The translations under genes were made by a program, and so were the position numbers. Shown here one piece after another: positions 37,290 to 48,410 of a DNA stretch of 64,000 nucleotides. The notes under the pieces are model-generated. The model worked only from the letters and a program-made list of their open reading frames with translations. It searched no databases and was not told where the DNA came from. Within the stretch, counting starts at the first letter, position 1, and each line of letters starts with the position of its first letter. The DNA is from Agrypnia vestita (Eukaryota > Arthropoda > Insecta > Trichoptera > Phryganeidae): NCBI GenBank assembly GCA_016648135.1, contig JADDOH010005102.1, forward strand, positions 32,095 to 96,094, read 5' to 3'.

Positions 37290-38365
37290 TAGGAGTGTTA
37301 TATTCTTTTTAGCATCTCATTACAATATCTTAATGTACCTAAATCCAAAAATATATATATTTAAGACATAAAATATATTAATTAAGCCGTAAACAAATTT
37401 AATACGGAAATCTAAAATAAATTATAACGAATATTTTATTTCTCTTTTCCATTTTTAGATATGCATACCGTGGAGGTACTAATATACTGTAGAGTTGGTA
37501 TTTAAAGAGATTATTTCTCAAGTACCAACTTGGCAATGGCCATTATTTACAATCAATTTATATGATAAAGTGACAATTTATTCTCTCGGAAGGAAGTATC
37601 TTGTCTTAATCTCCTCGTTTCTTGTTCTTTTTTATAATAAACTTACCAAATCTTCAAAGTCAAATAAATATCTCTGTTTGCGTCGAGTGTGACACAGATT
37701 TTTGCAGCAATAATTATCTCTGCATGGCGTACCAGATGGACCGCACCCACCAGGGAGACCCCCGAAGCAATGGAGAGATAGCTGAATTCAGCATCACAAG
37801 AGGAAAGTTCTGCACAGACTCCTGAGTCTAAACAAAGTTGAAGAAGAAGAATAAGACTATCCTATTATGCTCTATGCCGATTGATGTGGCCTATGTTCCT
37901 GATGCATTGTTTTTAATTTCAGGTACAGCGGTAACTCAATTTGGCATTTTAAAGTGGAACGAGTTAAATACAAATATTACAGAATTCAATTCTGGAAGTT
38001 TACCTTTCCAAACGTTACAGAACTTAATCCTGCAAGTCTATGTTTTCAAATATTACAGAACTCAGTGTGGAGCTCATCGAAGACTGTCCCAAAATTCGTG
38101 TCGAGTTCGTTTTGTTTATTATTGTAAAATGCACTAAGTACACGGAGAGCGACGCGTGATCGAACCGCAAATCAATATTTGTCGTGAAGTAAAATCTTCA
38201 CACAGCGCCGAAAGAATTTCTGTTGATCAAACACGGTTCAGCTTACATACGACTGCAAAGTATTTAGATATCGGTTCCTGGGTGATGGCACTAGCTACGA
38301 CTCCGTAGATTACCCTACAAAATAGTACATTGGAAGTAAAATAGATATGTTACTGTTACTGTAAA
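37290..38365 (+). other. Region without recognised feature, 37.3-38.37 kb
   Basis: Short open frames at 37495-37692 and 37838-38137 have no domain. AACGTTACAGAACTTAATCC and ATATTACAGAACTCAG hint at a small internal repetition at 37.96-38.06 kb. Confidence 0.4.
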
Positions 38366-38379
38366 ATTAAAAAAATATA

Positions 38380-38628
38380 ATTTCAAATTTGTTTTAATAT
38401 ACTTTGTAATACACACACAATATGAGTTATTAATTTACAACTATAGTTTCGAGAGGAGCAGTCCCTCTCATCATCAGGTATAGATAATAACTGATGAGAG
38501 GGACTGCTCCTCTCGAAACTATAGTTGTAAATTAATAACTCATATTGTGTGTGTATTACAAAGTATATTAAAACATATTTGAAATTATAATGTTGCACCA
38601 CGAAGTATCTGCCAAATCTTTCAATGAT
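38380..38628 (+). mobile_element. Foldback element with hammerhead-like cores on both strands
   Basis: Two arms (about 38376-38477 and 38491-38590) are near-perfect inverted repeats of about 100 bp around an 11-13 nt centre. Each arm carries a CTGATGA box, hairpin, GAAA and palindrome (see 38491-38526). ATTAAAAAAATATA is repeated directly at 38366-38379 and 38629-38642; its low complexity makes it weaker evidence for a target duplication. About 38 bp on the right side are not matched on the left. Confidence 0.65.
38491..38526 (+). ncRNA. Hammerhead-ribozyme-like core
   Basis: CTGATGA (38491-38497) is followed directly by a 5-bp stem II (GAGGG/CTCTC, one G-U pair, 7-nt loop) and GAAA (38515-38518). 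ACTATAGT (38518-38525) would form stem III only as a very short hairpin or between two molecules, and the next U gives a GUU cleavage triplet. This copy keeps the canonical spacing between box and stem II, but its stem I is poor; the - strand copy (38447-38477) pairs better in stem I (UAC/GUA) but has three extra bases before stem II. Confidence 0.45.
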
Positions 38629-38639
38629 ATTAAAAAAAT

Positions 38640-39556
38640 ATATTTTAAAATTTCGTATATCGTTCCAGCAGTGATGATAATAAATATCTATAATTATACA
38701 TAAAATAATTCAGTAATTTTTTTAAGATAAAATGAAGATTGATAACAGGCGCTAAGGAAAAAAAAATCTATTTTGAATTTCGGCAAGGTTATCAAGGTTT
38801 CATAATCGGTATAAGTTACTGTAATGATAGTTCAAGTATTTGCAAAAAATAAGTCATAAATATTGAAAAAAACGCTAACTTTGGTATTTCTTATCTCCAT
38901 AACTATTGATATTTGGTCGTGGTTGCTTGAATATTTTCGACTCATTATCAAGGCAGGAATCTTGTTAAGTTTTTGCTACTAGTTATGAGACACCCTGTAT
39001 ACAGGTTATTGTTTTTTGACGTTTCCAGAGTTTACGATAATGTCTCAGTCGATTCCAGAGTGTTGTAGAGCGTTCCAGAGATTACGAGAGATTTCATAGT
39101 GCATAATTCCTTCCGAATCACAATCTCGTTACAATAGTATTAACTACTTTGCGTTTCCATTTGCGAATAGCCTGATTCAACCGTATTTTGCTATTTATGT
39201 AACTATTCCTGGTCTTCCACCATTCGGAAAACTTATCCACACCTATCCTTTGGCGAAGATTTCTCAGCCAAGAAATACTTCTTCGACTTTCTGCAGTCAC
39301 TCCAGCGCAGCATATTTCTTGATTCATTAACGCGTAAAATCTTCGTTTTACTTATTTCTGTTGGCCGTTTACCTCTTGCAGAAATCTGGCCTCCTGGGTG
39401 ATGCCTTTCCACTTTTTCCGATCCATTTCTTTCTGCCCCCATTCCTCTTTAACCCCCTAGCTTCTCCAGATCAGCTAGTACATTGTCCATGAGGCGCTGT
39501 CTTGTTATGAACAACGATATTTTTTCTCAGTTGGTTTACCCTCGTGAACTATTTAA
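38640..39556 (+). other. Old repeat debris, 38.6-39.6 kb
   Basis: 38.81-39.00 kb matches part of the foldback at 57.7-57.9 kb and stops at CACCCTGTATAC. 39.00-39.12 kb is related on the - strand to the LTR-like block at 29.3 kb. At 39118-39442 two overlapping - strand frames are open without a recognised domain. Confidence 0.4.
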
Positions 39557-40060
39557 ATGGCTCTGTCGCTCTTGCCCGATATTGTCTTATCCATGCTAGT
39601 TAGAAGAAACACCAAAATCTTCTACAAAACCCTGACAAAGCCAACCCTGACGTATGCCTCTGAAACCTGGGTATTAACGAAAATTCTCGAGGGATCCATT
39701 GCGAAAAAGGCCCTCAGAACAGGGGAGATCATACTGGTTGGCATCGTCGGTAAAACAGAGCTGAATGACATGCACGGAGAGCCCGATGTGACCAGTTCCA
39801 TGAAGATGAGGCGCTTGAGATGGTCTGGTCACATAATCATATTGGACGACGACCACCCTATAAAATGTCTCACACACTCCACACCACAAGGACGAAGAAG
39901 ATCAGGAAATCCCAAACTGTGATGGGTGAACTCCGTCAGCGCCGATACATCCATATTACGAATAACAAACTGGAAGACAAAAGCAACAGACAAGAATGGA
40001 GGATAATTCTGGATTCGGCCGAGGCCATCGAGCTTATGATGATGATGATCCAAGCTAATC
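39557..40060 (+). pseudogene. Non-LTR retrotransposon RT C-terminal fragment, frameshifted
   Basis: The + strand frame 39557-39922 contains FYKTLTKPTLTYASETW, MKMRRLRWSGHI and GRRRSGNPKL, the usual series of the post-RT region in RTE-like elements. After a stop the match continues in another frame up to about 40040, where the run ATGATGATGATG is typical of the 3' end of such copies. 5'-truncated and inactive. Confidence 0.8.
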
Positions 40061-40144
40061 GGCTAGATCTGATGGTGCTGGTTGCATATTGCAGTACCGG
40101 GTGTAGGCCCAATGGGACCTACTGATTGTCCTATATACTTTATT

Positions 40145-40472
40145 TTTACTCCCTTTCTTTTAACTCGTAGCGTCTGCTTGCTTGCTTGCTTGTCTGTCGA
40201 AAAAACGATGGATTGATTTTTAACCCTTTTCCCGTGATCCAATCGAGCTGAAACTTTGCAAGCAGACTCGTGGCGACGATAAAAATGATATAACAAATTT
40301 TTGTTTTAAAAAAATTATTAATTATAGTATAATTTTGGATTTTTAGAAATTTTAATGTTTTTTTTCAAATTTGAATCATTCTATATGAGTAATTAGCCCG
40401 ACGCGCGAAACCTGAATCAAAGCGAAAGGGAGTATCGTAAATACTTGGTTTTTATGGGTTAGTTTTTTTTTT
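40145..40472 (+). repeat. Interspersed repeat family R1, copy 2
   Basis: Same start and end motifs as the 30-kb copy, with CTTGCTTGCTTGCTTG expanded. It lies directly after the LINE fragment ending at about 40.06 kb. Confidence 0.6.
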
Positions 40473-41175
40473 AATATTTGTTCGCATAAATTATTTTATA
40501 AACGTTGGCCAAAACAAGAACGCGCACCCGGTTAAGTTGCACGGAGAAAGTCACTCCGATGCCGGGGGTCACAGGTTCAAAACGCTTCGGATTCTTGGTG
40601 CAGCATCCCGCTTTATTAATTAGGGATTAAGGTCATCGTGCTCTTCATCAATATTAATCTCTTTCAGATGCCATTTTTACGATCAATCCGCGCGAGGTTT
40701 TAAATAAAACGAGAAAAATGTGTTCCGATTTTTTTCTTAAATATTTCTCGCAGCGCAGATTACACCTGAGGATTATTTTAAATGAAAACAATTTTATTAA
40801 GAATAATTGATTTTTATCTTTGATATCGGTAAGGATTAAATAAATATTATACAATTACTCATTTTTTAGATTAATATAAATAGGAGAGAATATATTAATA
40901 GTTGTGGAAATAAAATAATTTTCGTTACTCATCTAAGAAAGCAGAGTTGCTCGTGTTTAGAGAAGGAATTCGCTCACTGTGTAATACAATGACTCTAATG
41001 TCACTAAATGACCATCTATCAGGGTCATCAATGATCTGTTGACGATCTGTATGTTAAAAAATATAAAAAAATAAAACAATAAAAATAATGTCATTCAGTC
41101 TATAACAAATATGTTAGAAGTACAAATTAAATATTAAATTAAATTAAATAAATGAGGATATATGTACTGTAAAAA

Positions 41176-41475
41176 AAGTAACCCATAAAAACCAAGTTTT
41201 TATTATACTCCCTTTCTTTGTAAAATACAACAACAATTAAAGACGAAAATATACCATAATTATTAATTATAGTATAATTTAATTATAAAATTATACTATA
41301 ATTATTAATTTTTTTTAACGAAAATTTGGTAGATCTTCTTGATCGTCGCTACGAGTCTACTTGCCAAGTTTCAACTCGATTGGATCACAGGAAAAGGGTC
41401 AAAAATCGATCTTTTTTTTTGACGGCAAGCCGGCAGCAAGCAAGCAGACGCCACGTAATATAAAGGGAGTAAAAA
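41176..41475 (-). repeat. Interspersed repeat family R1, copy 3
   Basis: Reverse orientation: begins GTAACCCATAAAAACCAAG, ends TATAAAGGGAGTAAAAA. An AT-rich palindrome at about 41255-41312 lies inside. Confidence 0.6.
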
Positions 41476-42183
41476 TATATGTGAAGTAATAATGAAATAT
41501 ACAATAAAAATAATATTAAAATTAGTAATGAAAAATTAAATATATTAATTAAATAAATAATTTAAATGGGAGTTCTTTATACATGCCTTTATTTAACTCT
41601 CTTTGACTGTTTGTTTGTTGTGGTGGAATTTTGTAATTAATTTTTCACCAACATCCCGACTAGCTGGAGCTTATTTGTAACTCGTATTTTAAAACTTTCA
41701 ACATTTACGTAAAGTGGATATATACGTCATTAAATCATTTTCGACATGTTTTGGTCATTATTTCGATTAAAATTAATATTCGCTCACAAACGAGAGCCGC
41801 AGAAACATGCCGGTCGAAATTTGTTTTAAACTTTAAAACGACGTGTTTAATATTTGGATACTACAATACACATACTATATGGATACTAAAAATTGATTAA
41901 GAATGTATAGAAAGTGTATAAAAGCATGTCTTCAATATTTTATTTTAATTCACGTTTGAATGATTTTAGATTTTGAAGCTTTTTCAATATTCCAAAACAC
42001 CAGGTAGTCGGTTAAAATGTTTTATTCCTACAAAAGAATAGTAGTTTTGCGATGCACTGGTATTATATTTTCTAATGGTTAATAGTGTATCTTAATTTTT
42101 TGACGATATTTTTGGTTATTTTTAAGTAATATATCGCGCAAGAAAAATAACATAAAATATTTAAAAAAGGAACATTAGTATTT

Positions 42184-42702
42184 TCACTCCTTTACATCAA
42201 CTCGTGGCGTCTGCTTGCTTGCCGTCAACAAAAACTTTGGATCGATTTTTGACCCTTTTCCCGTGATCCAATCGAGTAAGTAGACTCGTGGCAACGATCA
42301 AGAAGATCTATCAAATTTTCGTTAAAAAAAATTAATAATTATAGTATAATTTCGGATTTTTAGAAATTTTATTGGTTTTTTCAAATTGGAATTATTTGAA
42401 AATTTTGATTAGCAACGGCGGCGGCGGCCCGATAACGTCGCAGAATATTTTCTAAATTTGAATTACTCCGTCGGTAAACAAATAAATACAAATAAATTGA
42501 CTGACAAATGTTTTTAGAATTTAATCTACAAAGCATGGAGTGTCTTATCAAAGCTCAAAACATCTGACATTTTAGAAATATATTAAATTACTGTAAGTTT
42601 AGGGTTATGTTATATGTTTTAATTCGTCTTTAATTGTTGTTATATTTTACAAAGAAAGGGAGTATAATAAAAACTTGGTTTTTATGGGTTACTTTTTTTT
42701 TC
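42184..42702 (+). repeat. Interspersed repeat family R1, copy 4
   Basis: The longest copy, with CACTCCTTTACATCAACTCG at the start and AAAGGGAGTATAATAAAAAC at the end. The segment TCTTTAATTGTTGTTATATTTTAC is shared, inverted, with copy 3. Confidence 0.6.
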
Positions 42703-42999
42703 AAATTATTCCGTGTTTAACGCCTATGACGTAAGCAAGGTGCTAAATTAATGCATGCAAAACGTCACCGCTCGGTGCCAATCTGCATTTCGCGCTGCGC
42801 TTTATCCGTGTAAATTTAAACATCGAACTCACCGTACAGCACCATAGAACCTGTTCGAAAATCTAAAATATGCATATATGAATTCATTCACATATTCATG
42901 GGCAAAGAGACACCTGTGAACCGCTCCCCTCCGCATCCCGATGCGGCTGGACCGTCAGTAGTGACAAGGTGTTGCGAAAGAATGAAATTTTTATATTTA

Positions 43000-43707
43000 T
43001 TTAATTTATATATTTATTTATCAATGCCCTAGTGGACTTTTACAATATGTGTATATAAGGTTATTAAGATTTTTACATAAACATAAAACCCGTTTTAAAA
43101 AAAATAATAGAAGTAAAACATATTCAGGAGAAGCGAACAGTTATTAAAATACTTTAAATAAATATATATAAACAATTATTAGTTTAAAGCATAGAGTAAT
43201 AATTAAAAAAATATATATTATTAAACCAAAATACTGGATAAATAAGATAAGAAGATGAAATACCAAAAAATAATAAAAAAAGAAATTAACAATCATTAAA
43301 ACAATTTAAAATAAATAAATATAATACATAAACAATGATTACTATAAAAGTAAACAGTAATAATTAAACCTTTGACAAAATAATAAGACAGTAAAAATAA
43401 ATAATAGTGAAAAAGAAAATTCAAAACGGTACTAATATAATAAGAAAAAATAACAAATAAAAGTTTATTTATATTAAACTGTACTCGATTCTATCGGCAC
43501 ATGCTAAGTAATTCTTTATTTCGGGTATGCGGTATGAAAAATGTAAACGGATTTCGAGAACTTATTTCCAAGGCGATGCATGCGTGTTAACGGTGAATTT
43601 AAATCATAGTTATTCCTGTGGGTCCCTATAAAGAATATTTCGTGATTTTTTCTCGTTCTCGTTTTTTTTAAATAATTTAGTGACAGATTACTCCATATAC
43701 CATCCAA
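43000..43707 (-). pseudogene. LINE 3' end: RT C-terminal fragment plus AT-rich tail
   Basis: The - strand frame 43516-43707 reads GTHRNNYDLNSPLTRMHRLG and then FSKSVYIFHTAYPK, like the TRxxxxLxxPxxRxxxxxxSF...LP segment near the end of CR1/Jockey ORF2. The match goes on in a shifted frame as PEIKNYLACADRIEYSLI (to about 43460). The AT-rich block down to about 43000, which on + begins TATTTATTTA, fits the 3'UTR and tail of the same insertion. Confidence 0.6.
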
Positions 43708-44435
43708 TTTAAGAGGTGAGTATCTTATACAGCAGCGATATTCTGTCTGATGTTTTTGATGTTGTCTTTAAATACATCGACATGATCGCTCAGTTCTTTT
43801 AAAAGTTGCACACTACACGTCACGGTGTGCCTATTCATTTCATCAGTTCTGCACGTTGAAACATGGAATAATATATTTGAAAATGAGACGAATTTTCATT
43901 TTCTCCATGGTCGCAGACACAGTGATATCAAATAAAAAACAAATGATTAACTAATTTTGAAAAAAGAATGTCATCACTTTAGTATGATATTAATTTGAAT
44001 TTGGAATTCAAGTCGAATGCAAGATGTCGAAATTCAAACTAGCCAGTATTAGAAAACGGAAATTTCACAGGTAAGGACCTAATATTATGCCATGTAAGAA
44101 AGTACAGACTAAACCCGATTTAGTTAATTCATCTCGTAGAGTCCAATAGGTCAATCATTAACAAAATGTCTGTCAATGTAAGTCTATTAAGCCAAACCTT
44201 AAATCTGGCTTCGCATATTTATTTCTGTGTACGGGGGTTGGAAATATGTGCGGGGACAAATATCTATAAGTGTGCGGCAGCACACGCGCACCCCTTAGAG
44301 GAAACATTTATATTTAGTATATTATATTTGTGGCCACCAGTGAGAAAGACATATTTCCACAACATTTAGGAATGCCGTGTGCACTAAATTAAATTGAAAT
44401 CAAATTCAGGTGACGTTTGAAGACACCAAAACAAA
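43708..44435 (+). other. Region without recognised feature, 43.7-44.4 kb
   Basis: No motif, repeat partner or coding signal was found; 44166-44369 is a short open frame of no evident meaning. Confidence 0.4.
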
Positions 44436-44448
44436 ATGCAATGATCTA

Positions 44449-44986
44449 ATTTTTTGAATACTGACGGTTATTTATTGCAAAGAACTCCATTATTTATAAA
44501 AATTTAAAAAACACAATGTTTTTTATGAGAGTTCAATATTTTATTAGTAACTGTTCGAAGAATATTTTTTCTTCTTCTGTATGAAGGCTTGAACTTTGTG
44601 GTGACATTATTATTAAAATAAAACACAAATCACTTTAATCTAATATAGTGGTGAAAACAAAGTGATTTGTGTTTTATTTTAATTTTATTAGTCTCTTACA
44701 GGACGATCGTTTTATTTTAATTTTATTAGTCTCTTACAGGACGATCGTTTCGGCTGTTTAGGCCATTATCAACTGATAAACATAGCTATTATTCTTGAGT
44801 TTATAATATTTATATATATAAACTAAAACTAAAACTAAAACCAAAATATTTGTATATAAACTCAAGAATAATAGCTATGTTTATCAGTTGATAATGGCCT
44901 AAACAGCCGAAACGATCGTCCTGTAAGAGACTAATAAAATATTGAACTCTCATAAAAAACATTGTGTTTTTTTAATTTTTATATAT
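44449..44986 (+). mobile_element. Nested foldback element with hammerhead-like cores, 13-bp target duplication
   Basis: Outer arms at about 44500-44550 and 44935-44986 and inner arms at about 44695-44810 and 44850-44930 are inverted repeats. A 38-bp segment ending in CTTACAGGACGATCGTTT is duplicated in tandem at about 44672-44750. The + strand core reads TTGATAA (44888-44894), T, GGC/GCC hairpin, GAAA (44909-44912), then ACGATCGT and a GUC triplet. Bases CAG before the box pair with CTG after the triplet. ATGCAATGATCTA at 44436-44448 and 44987-44999 is an exact 13-bp flanking direct repeat. Confidence 0.7.
44885..44923 (+). ncRNA. Hammerhead-ribozyme-like core (decayed box)
   Basis: Stem I CAG/CTG, box TTGATAA instead of CTGATGA, one extra T, GGC-CTAAACA-GCC hairpin, GAAA, palindromic stem III ACGATCGT and a canonical GUC at the expected cleavage position. 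The altered box predicts loss of activity. Confidence 0.35.
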
Positions 44987-44999
44987 ATGCAATGATCTA

Positions 45000-47145
45000 T
45001 TTGGCTGTGCGAGGTGGGACAGAACGATCCACGATACAGATACGACGCGTGTGTCTGGGATATTTTAATTTTCATGAATGGTTTGTTCCCTGAATGAAGG
45101 GCCACACGTAAACACGTGAGTCGCACCCGGGGCACCGTGTAGCCGGCGAGTTTGGCTGGCAATCGATGGAATTAAACAGACACCTATCATTATTTTTGAC
45201 CGTCTGTATACACCCAGAGATGCTGCGAGGCGGTTATTGGATTGGGAAGTATATTATTTACGGCAAAGGCGGCGCATAGATTTTATTACATACATATTTA
45301 AAAAAATATTAAAAAGTATTTTTTTGTAATTTATTTTTTTATTTATTTACGAGAAATAACATTATACATAAGAATCAGCTTACACATTATTATTAAATAG
45401 TACATCGTAGAGGCCATCTTACAAGTTTCCTAACCATCCAAAAATATTAAAATATATAAATTAAATATATTATGTTTGCGTATGTTCGTATAAAAAAGTA
45501 TACATTTAAGCGCTCACATTTAACAACAATAAGGTACATAAATAATAATTATTTGTTTTTAATGCTAATTATTTTGATGTACATAAAAAAAAACTCATTT
45601 TATCTTTTGGTTTGAGTTTTATGGGGTATTCTGCAGTGTTTCTACAAACCTTGATGATATACCGCGTGGAATATCCCACATATCATTTTTGTGTTTATTT
45701 CATGAATATATTTTTTTGGACCTATTCACAAAAAAAAATATTCATGAAATTCATAAAATGGTGAAAACATACTGCTTGTAAAGATAAGGAATTTTACTTA
45801 TATTATTCGAGCTTGCAGAGATAATTTGCGAATATGATGAAAAGTTGACTCAAGACTTAAAGATATTCTATACATTGTACTATAAATGTCTAATATACAA
45901 TTGATTATGAAAAACGACACAATGAAGAGAACAGGAAATAGAAGAGTGATTATGATAATAAATAAAAAAAGTGCACATTACAAAAATTACTCTCACCGCC
46001 GGGCGCCACTGACTCCTAGACGTAGATTTGGGAGTCTACGTCAGGTAGTTGGAATAGATAACCGAGCCCTATAATTTAAACTTATTGTTTTTGTGCCTGT
46101 TATTTGTTATTATTGGCTATTAAAGAGCCGCTTGGGATCGAACTGGGATCCCGCGCGTCCCGGTCAGGAGCCTAACCTTTCAGCCACGGGGTCACACGTT
46201 TTAATTTCAGAAAATAACCTTTTTTCAACGTAGAAAGGTTTATAATGAAGGTACCTACTGCGGACCTCGTACACGATTTGAAGCCGTATTTCGAATGGAT
46301 TCAATGTGTGACCGCTTATAAAAAATGTTTATTTTTGATGCACCATCGTCGCTCGTAGTTCACAAATTAAATTTGGTACTTTGTAAGTACTTCAAGTAAG
46401 TCGTAGACATTGGAAATATCTTCATACGTCCTCATCTATTGGAACGTATCTGCTTGCGTGTTCCATTCCGCGAAACCAAAATTTTGCAGGTTTTGTCTTG
46501 AAAATTGCAGCTACTAACTACTTTCTCAATTCTCACTGCAAAAGCTTCCTAGACTTGCAAATATATATGAGCAGTTAGACATATTTTCCACCATTTACTT
46601 TAATTCAAACACGTTTCAAAAAAAACTTAGAAAGGTCACTAATCTTCCTCTACTAGACTTAACGAAATAGTAATTTAATATCGAGCAAGGGGGTCGTTAG
46701 TAGAAGGTTCTTCGAAAAATTTTCTCGCTAACTACTGACATCTCTCTTAAATTAAATAATTAAAGAAGAAGTGAATTTCATTAATATTTGGTTATGATCT
46801 TTAATATTCTTCTAGTAATTACTAAAGATTGATTATTTGGGGTTCTTCCTGATTTAGGATCTCGTGACATTTGTATAAACGACCGTTACGAAAATAATGA
46901 AATAAAACACAACTTAGTATACATCGCTAAATATTTTTCTTTATTCAATATGAATAAAATTTCTCTACTATGTCACCAGAAAGTTATAAATCATTCATTC
47001 TAGAAGACCATTACGAGCGTTTTTATGTATATAAATGTGTAAACAATAAATAAAATTTGTAAAAATAATCCATCTATCTTCTTGACACTATCAAAATAGC
47101 CAGATGAAAACAGCGATACTCACCTATTTTTTATTACATTGAAGA
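45000..47145 (+). other. Region 45.0-47.1 kb, mainly repeats
   Basis: A GC-rich patch at 45.0-45.27 kb, a LINE-tail-like block from 45.34 kb, a hairpin TTCATGAATAT...ATATTCATGAA at about 45699-45750 and the SINE head at 46.12 kb. No gene seen. Confidence 0.4.
46118..46198 (-). repeat. tRNA-like SINE head, family C
   Basis: On the - strand GTGACCCCGTGGCTGAAAGG looks like a tRNA 5' half with A box, followed by GGCTCCTGACCGG and B box CAGTTCGATCCC. The stems do not close as a working tRNA. Confidence 0.5.
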
Positions 47146-47381
47146 GGAATTGTCTCTTTCTGGATATTCCTCTCTGGAATTATCCCTTCCTGGATATTCC
47201 TCTCTGGAATTGTTTCTCCCTGGATATTTCTCTCTGGAATTGTCTCTCCCTGGATATTCCTCTCTGGAATTGTCTCTCCCTGGATATTCCTCTCTGGCAT
47301 TGTTTCTCCCTGGATATTCCTCTCTGGAATTGTCTCTCCCTGGATATTCCTCTCTGGAATTGTCTCTCTCTGGATATGGAT
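47146..47381 (+). repeat. 30-bp minisatellite, about 7.7 copies
   Basis: The unit GAATTGTCTCTCCCTGGATA plus TTCCTCTCTG is repeated eight times with few changes. Since 30 bp equals ten codons, two + frames and one - frame stay open throughout; the peptides are ten-residue repeats and not evidence of a gene. Confidence 0.9.
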
Positions 47382-47418
47382 AGAGGAAATTTACACATAT
47401 TTAGTATATGTTTTTATG

Positions 47419-47530
47419 ATATATATATATATATATATAATATATATCTATATATATATATTATATATATATATATTAGATATATATAGATAGATAGTAT
47501 ATATGTTAGAATATATATATATATATAGAT
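47419..47530 (+). repeat. TA-rich microsatellite
   Basis: (TA)n and (ATAG)n runs directly after the minisatellite. Confidence 0.9.
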
Positions 47531-47989
47531 TACTCGCTAACATGCCCAGATATTTTTTTCACAACAAAGAAAATTGTAATATCAATGACTAATTGTCTAC
47601 CGAGTTCTCACGTTTTGTTAAATGGTAGACGGCTTAATTAAAAAATCTAATTAATTTGCTGTCTTATATTAATTTATATACCGCGTTTTTCTTATCAAGT
47701 TTCTTGAACCGATAAAAATCACATCGCTAATCGTCTCAAGTTTTCAGTCAATTTTTATGGGTAGCCATGTTTCCTCTAAACTGAACGGGCGTATGCTTGC
47801 ATACAATTGACCAACATAGCGTACAAAATTTTTATCAATTTCTTCTTCACCACATCGAAAGTTGGTGACGAAGTTTCAGTATGCTGATTTATCCTGTATA
47901 ATGTCATCAAAGGCAAGAAAGTTAAATTGGTTGGCATTTTACGTTTTCTGTGTAGTGCGGTGATAAGAAAATACCAGCTGGCCAAATGT

Positions 47990-48410
47990 CAATACCGAAC
48001 TGAATGTCTTAAAATCAGTGTATGGGCCCACCTTAAAATATGGCCACCAAATATGGATCCTAACAGAGAGAATGGAAGCAACAATGCAGGCTGCAGAGAT
48101 GTGTTTTCTAAAGGGGGTAGCGGGAGTCACACTGACGGATGGAGTGAGAAGTGCCGACTAAGTCACACTCGACATGCAGAGAAATCATAAATGTGGTGGC
48201 TTGGACATGGGCTAAGAATGAGGAACGAGTACCAAGAAGTATCTATCCTCTTGGCAACTTCAGAAAGAATACGACCGCAGCGTCACCCTAGATTAAGCTG
48301 GAAGAAACAGCAAAAAAAACGAAGGCAGGATGGGTCTTGACTGGCTAACTTGTATGGAAGCAGTACAAGATAGGGGAATATGGAAGCACCTTATCACCCT
48401 ACTACGATAA
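47990..48410 (+). pseudogene. LINE RT C-terminal fragment, heavily decayed
   Basis: Short matches in shifting + frames follow the usual order: LKYGHQIWILTERMEATMQ, AAEMCFLKGVAGVTLTDGVR, then a GLDMG remnant of the GH motif and WKHLITLL at the end. Several frameshifts and stops interrupt it. Confidence 0.65.

Larger units (their letters stand above)
40473..42999 (+). other. AT-rich region between and after the R1 copies
   Basis: 40.47-41.18, 41.48-42.18 and 42.70-43.0 kb show only short low-complexity stretches between the R1 copies. Confidence 0.4.

Noticed and set aside
39118..39442. Two overlapping - strand open frames as a gene or transposon ORF
   Set aside because: Basic, Arg/Ser-rich sequence without a motif I could assign; left as repeat debris.
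47139..47489. Repetitive protein-coding gene (116 codons)
   Set aside because: Open frame is a by-product of a 30-bp minisatellite; open on both strands.
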